Below, in pieces: positions 61,395 through 64,000 of a DNA stretch of 64,000 nucleotides (position 1 is its first letter; each line of letters starts with the position of its first letter). The notes beneath the pieces were generated by a model. It worked only from the letters and a program-made list of their open reading frames with translations. It searched no databases and was not told where the DNA came from. Origin of the DNA: Chrysomallon squamiferum (Eukaryota > Mollusca > Gastropoda > Neomphalida > Peltospiridae); assembly GCA_012295275.1 (NCBI GenBank), contig CM022671.1, forward strand, positions 21,467,822 through 21,531,821, in the 5' to 3' direction. Position numbers and translations under genes: made by a program.

Positions 61395-64000
61395 ATGTTA
61401 AATAATCTTGTGAAATAATCAAGTTTTTTTTGTGGCAGGAAAATTAACATGGCAGAATATTTTCCAATTCCAATCTGTCTCGCTGTTAGACTGAATTATA
61501 ACTGACTACTTAATGGTTTTCATTTGGAGGTGCTGGTACTGAGTGTGTTGTAATAAGCAAACTTCGAAGTCTTGTACAATGATTTAGTTGTACTCTGGAC
61601 AAAAATAAGAATAAAGTTAATATTAACTTACGTCAGTGGTAGTTTATTTCACTTAAATATATGTCAAATATTTTGTTATTTTTATTTATTTATGTATTTA
61701 TTTAATTTTATTTTTATTTTTTGTTTATATTTTTATTTTTTTTTTTTTTTTTTTTATATTCATAGCTTTATTATATTCATAGATTTTTATTTTTATTTAT
61801 TAATATTATTAATTTACTAATATTATTATTATTATTATTATTTATTATTATTAATAATCTATATATAAAAATATATTTTTGACATTGGGCTAACATTGTT
61901 CATGTTCATTAAAGTCTATTTTATTTACATAAATTTCAAATACACTATATTTCATCTCTATGCCTACCGTATTTGACAAAAATATTTTTCAAAATAAAAA
62001 ATGAAAAGAAAGAATTTTAATTATTTTAGAATAATCAGAGAAGTTAAAAATTCCTTCATTTTCAGTTTTAGTTCTGTTCATTGATTTTCCAGACAAAAAA
62101 AAAAAATAATAATAATAAAAAAATAAAAGATTTCCTAAAAAGACTAAATATCTACATAATTTCCAATCCTTGATTATGAAATGCAAAAAGTGCAGTGATT
62201 AAAAACCACACATGCATAACTTGCAGAATCGTAAACCATTCATATTTTGAATCCAGTGATTTCTGATGATTTGAATCAGCGTAGTTAGTAAAAATAAATA
62301 ACGAAAGAAAGACAGAAATGTATATTGCAACTAATTAGTTTTTCTGTAACTACTGCAGGAGTTTGTTTTGTCTGAAGAAATGTAAATGTAACAATTACAG
62401 ATTGTTGAAAAATGTTTTAAAATCATTTTAGAGAGAGAAACTTTTTAAGTCACAGAGAAAAGTGATGACAAATTTTATTTTCAAGTTCTTGGTCCAAAAA
62501 TTGTTTCTCATTGAAAAAACGCTCAGTTTTTATTGTGACTCTTGCAAAATGTTCATTTTGAAAATAAAGAGCATTCTTGTTACCGTGTATTTTGTTTTAA
62601 TTTATGATCACTGATTTAGTGTTTTAATTTTTTTAAATTTATATATATATATATTTTGTTTTTGTTTTGTTTAACTAAAATATTTTCTGAAATCAAATTA
62701 GTATCCTACGAATATGTTGTTGTATTAATTTAATTGTTTTTCTACAAACAGTACTGTTTTCTGTTTTTCCATCTGCATGCGTACATGATCGTCCTGTCCA
62801 TATTATTGCTGTAAAAGTCCAGGTCCGCGATCTCCAATCAGATGACGTAAATTATGGAAATACACCTTTTACCAAATGAATTGTTTGTTTAAAACTATCT
62901 CTTAGCTAGTCAAATAATTTCCTTTCGCTTGGCTGTATTTTTGGCAGGTCTGTACATCCCTATATTGCCGCCGAGAGGGAAAAGATGCTATCGGCACAGA
63001 TTCTTCAAAGTGATAACTTCAGATCGTCTTTATATTTGATGATTTTGTATTTTAAAACGTACTACGTTGAGACTCGTCAGATCACTATGGTTCCATGTGT
63101 AAAATAAAGAAATGGTTTCCTCTCGAAATGAATCCATCAGAAATATTTAAAAAAATGCAAATATGGCATCTTTAAGCTCCAAATCGAATACGCGCTAATT
63201 TAATTTAATATTATTTTATTTTTATTTTTATTTGAATTTTATTTTTTTATTATCTTTTAATTTTATTTTAATTTAATTTTTTTTTTTTTTTTTTTTTTTT
63301 TTTCTATTCTATTCTGTTCTATTTTCTATGTAAATTTATTTAACAGTTCCAATAGATATGTATAACTGTTAGTCAGTCTTCGTTTACCAAACATCCAATA
63401 ATTCTGAAATGCCCTTGAGAACCGTCTACCTTTTTTCTACACGGGTATCGAGCTTTGGTTGTTTCCGACAACAGCCTACAGAACTTTCCAAAACACCTCG
63501 TTTGTGTTTTCGTGCGCTTCATTAAACGAGAATTAAAAATAAAGTACGTGTAAATACCAAATTAAATTTTATTTATTTATTTTTATTTTATTTTATTTTA
63601 TTTTATTTTATTTTATTTTATTTTATTTATTTATTATTATTATTTTTGTTTATTTATTTATCTATTTATTTTTGTTCTGTTTTTGTTGTTGATTTTGATT
63701 TTTGATCTATGTATAACAAAGACTTCAAACAGATTTTCTTTTACACGAAATTCACACAACGTTCTTTATTCACATATTTTCTTTCTTTTTTTTATGTTTA
63801 CACTTTCACAATCACTGTGGCCACTTGCTTTCGTTAAAACATCAATTGAGAAATAAATTTCAATATTTCGTTTATAATACTTTTACTTTGCAAAAATATA
63901 TGTTTTCTCAGTTACATAATTCAGTTCTGTTTTCAGGGTCTGTGAATAACTTGGAGACAAACATTTTGCTTAAAACATTTCATTCTGTTTTCTGAAAAAA
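61395..64000. other. Right-hand intergenic DNA
   Basis: Mostly AT-rich with T runs at 61735-61757 and 63279-63303 and (TTTTA)n at about 63577-63628. A CCAATCAG-TGACGTAA cluster lies at 62834-62850. No gene was recognised. A 41-codon open frame begins at 62983, close to the CCAAT/CRE cluster, but nothing supports it beyond being open. Confidence 0.4.

Overview
The window is nuclear DNA from an animal: very AT-rich, full of microsatellites, with intron-rich genes that use GT-AG splice sites, vertebrate-style AATAAA signals and fragments of several DNA transposons. Gene content and sequence suggest an invertebrate with large introns, most likely a mollusc and possibly a cephalopod; that placement is inference. 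No bacterial operons, CRISPR arrays, rRNA or tRNA genes were recognised. Gene models were built by eye from splice sites, reading-frame phase and recalled family motifs. In every multi-exon model below, exon phases were checked for consistency.

Layout, left to right. 1-1021 (+): last exons of an unidentified gene. 1.3-4.8 kb: intergenic, with a decayed integrase scrap and a local duplication. 5.0-11.0 kb (+): a secreted carboxylesterase-type hydrolase in five exons, with a hAT element in intron 2. 11.5-16.3 kb (-): NSRP1-like nuclear speckle splicing factor with a tandem-repeat RS tail. 16.4-17.3 kb (+): a 66-residue single-pass membrane protein divergent from NSRP1. 17.7-18.3 kb (-): TRIAP1. 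18.6-20.8 kb (+): GATC. 21.6-22.4 kb (-): a decayed integrase. 26.1-27.8 kb and 33.3-35.2 kb (both -): two tandem SRSF1/SRSF9-type splicing factors. 35.8-36.6 kb: a short Tigger/pogo element. 38.3-38.6 kb (+): dynein light chain DYNLL. 39.06-39.28 kb: a small hAT-like MITE. 41.5-60.1 kb (+): UPF2 in 38 coding exons. 60.1-64 kb: UPF2 3' UTR and intergenic DNA.

Two themes stand out. First, TRIAP1(-), GATC(+), SRSF(-), DYNLL(+) is the order and orientation I recall from human 12q24.31 (TRIAP1, GATC, SRSF9, DYNLL1), so this looks like ancient bilaterian microsynteny with a local SRSF duplication. Second, the window is rich in RNA-processing genes: NSRP1, two SR proteins and the nonsense-mediated decay factor UPF2. 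Both SRSF copies are followed on their sense strand by stretches unusually dense in GGA triplets, the core of SRSF1 binding sites, which suggests autoregulatory 3' regions.

UPF2 shows two apparent one-base frame shifts (44608-44613 and 49107-49114) and a decayed partial exon copy just upstream of coding exon 19. These are the places most worth checking against reads or RNA.
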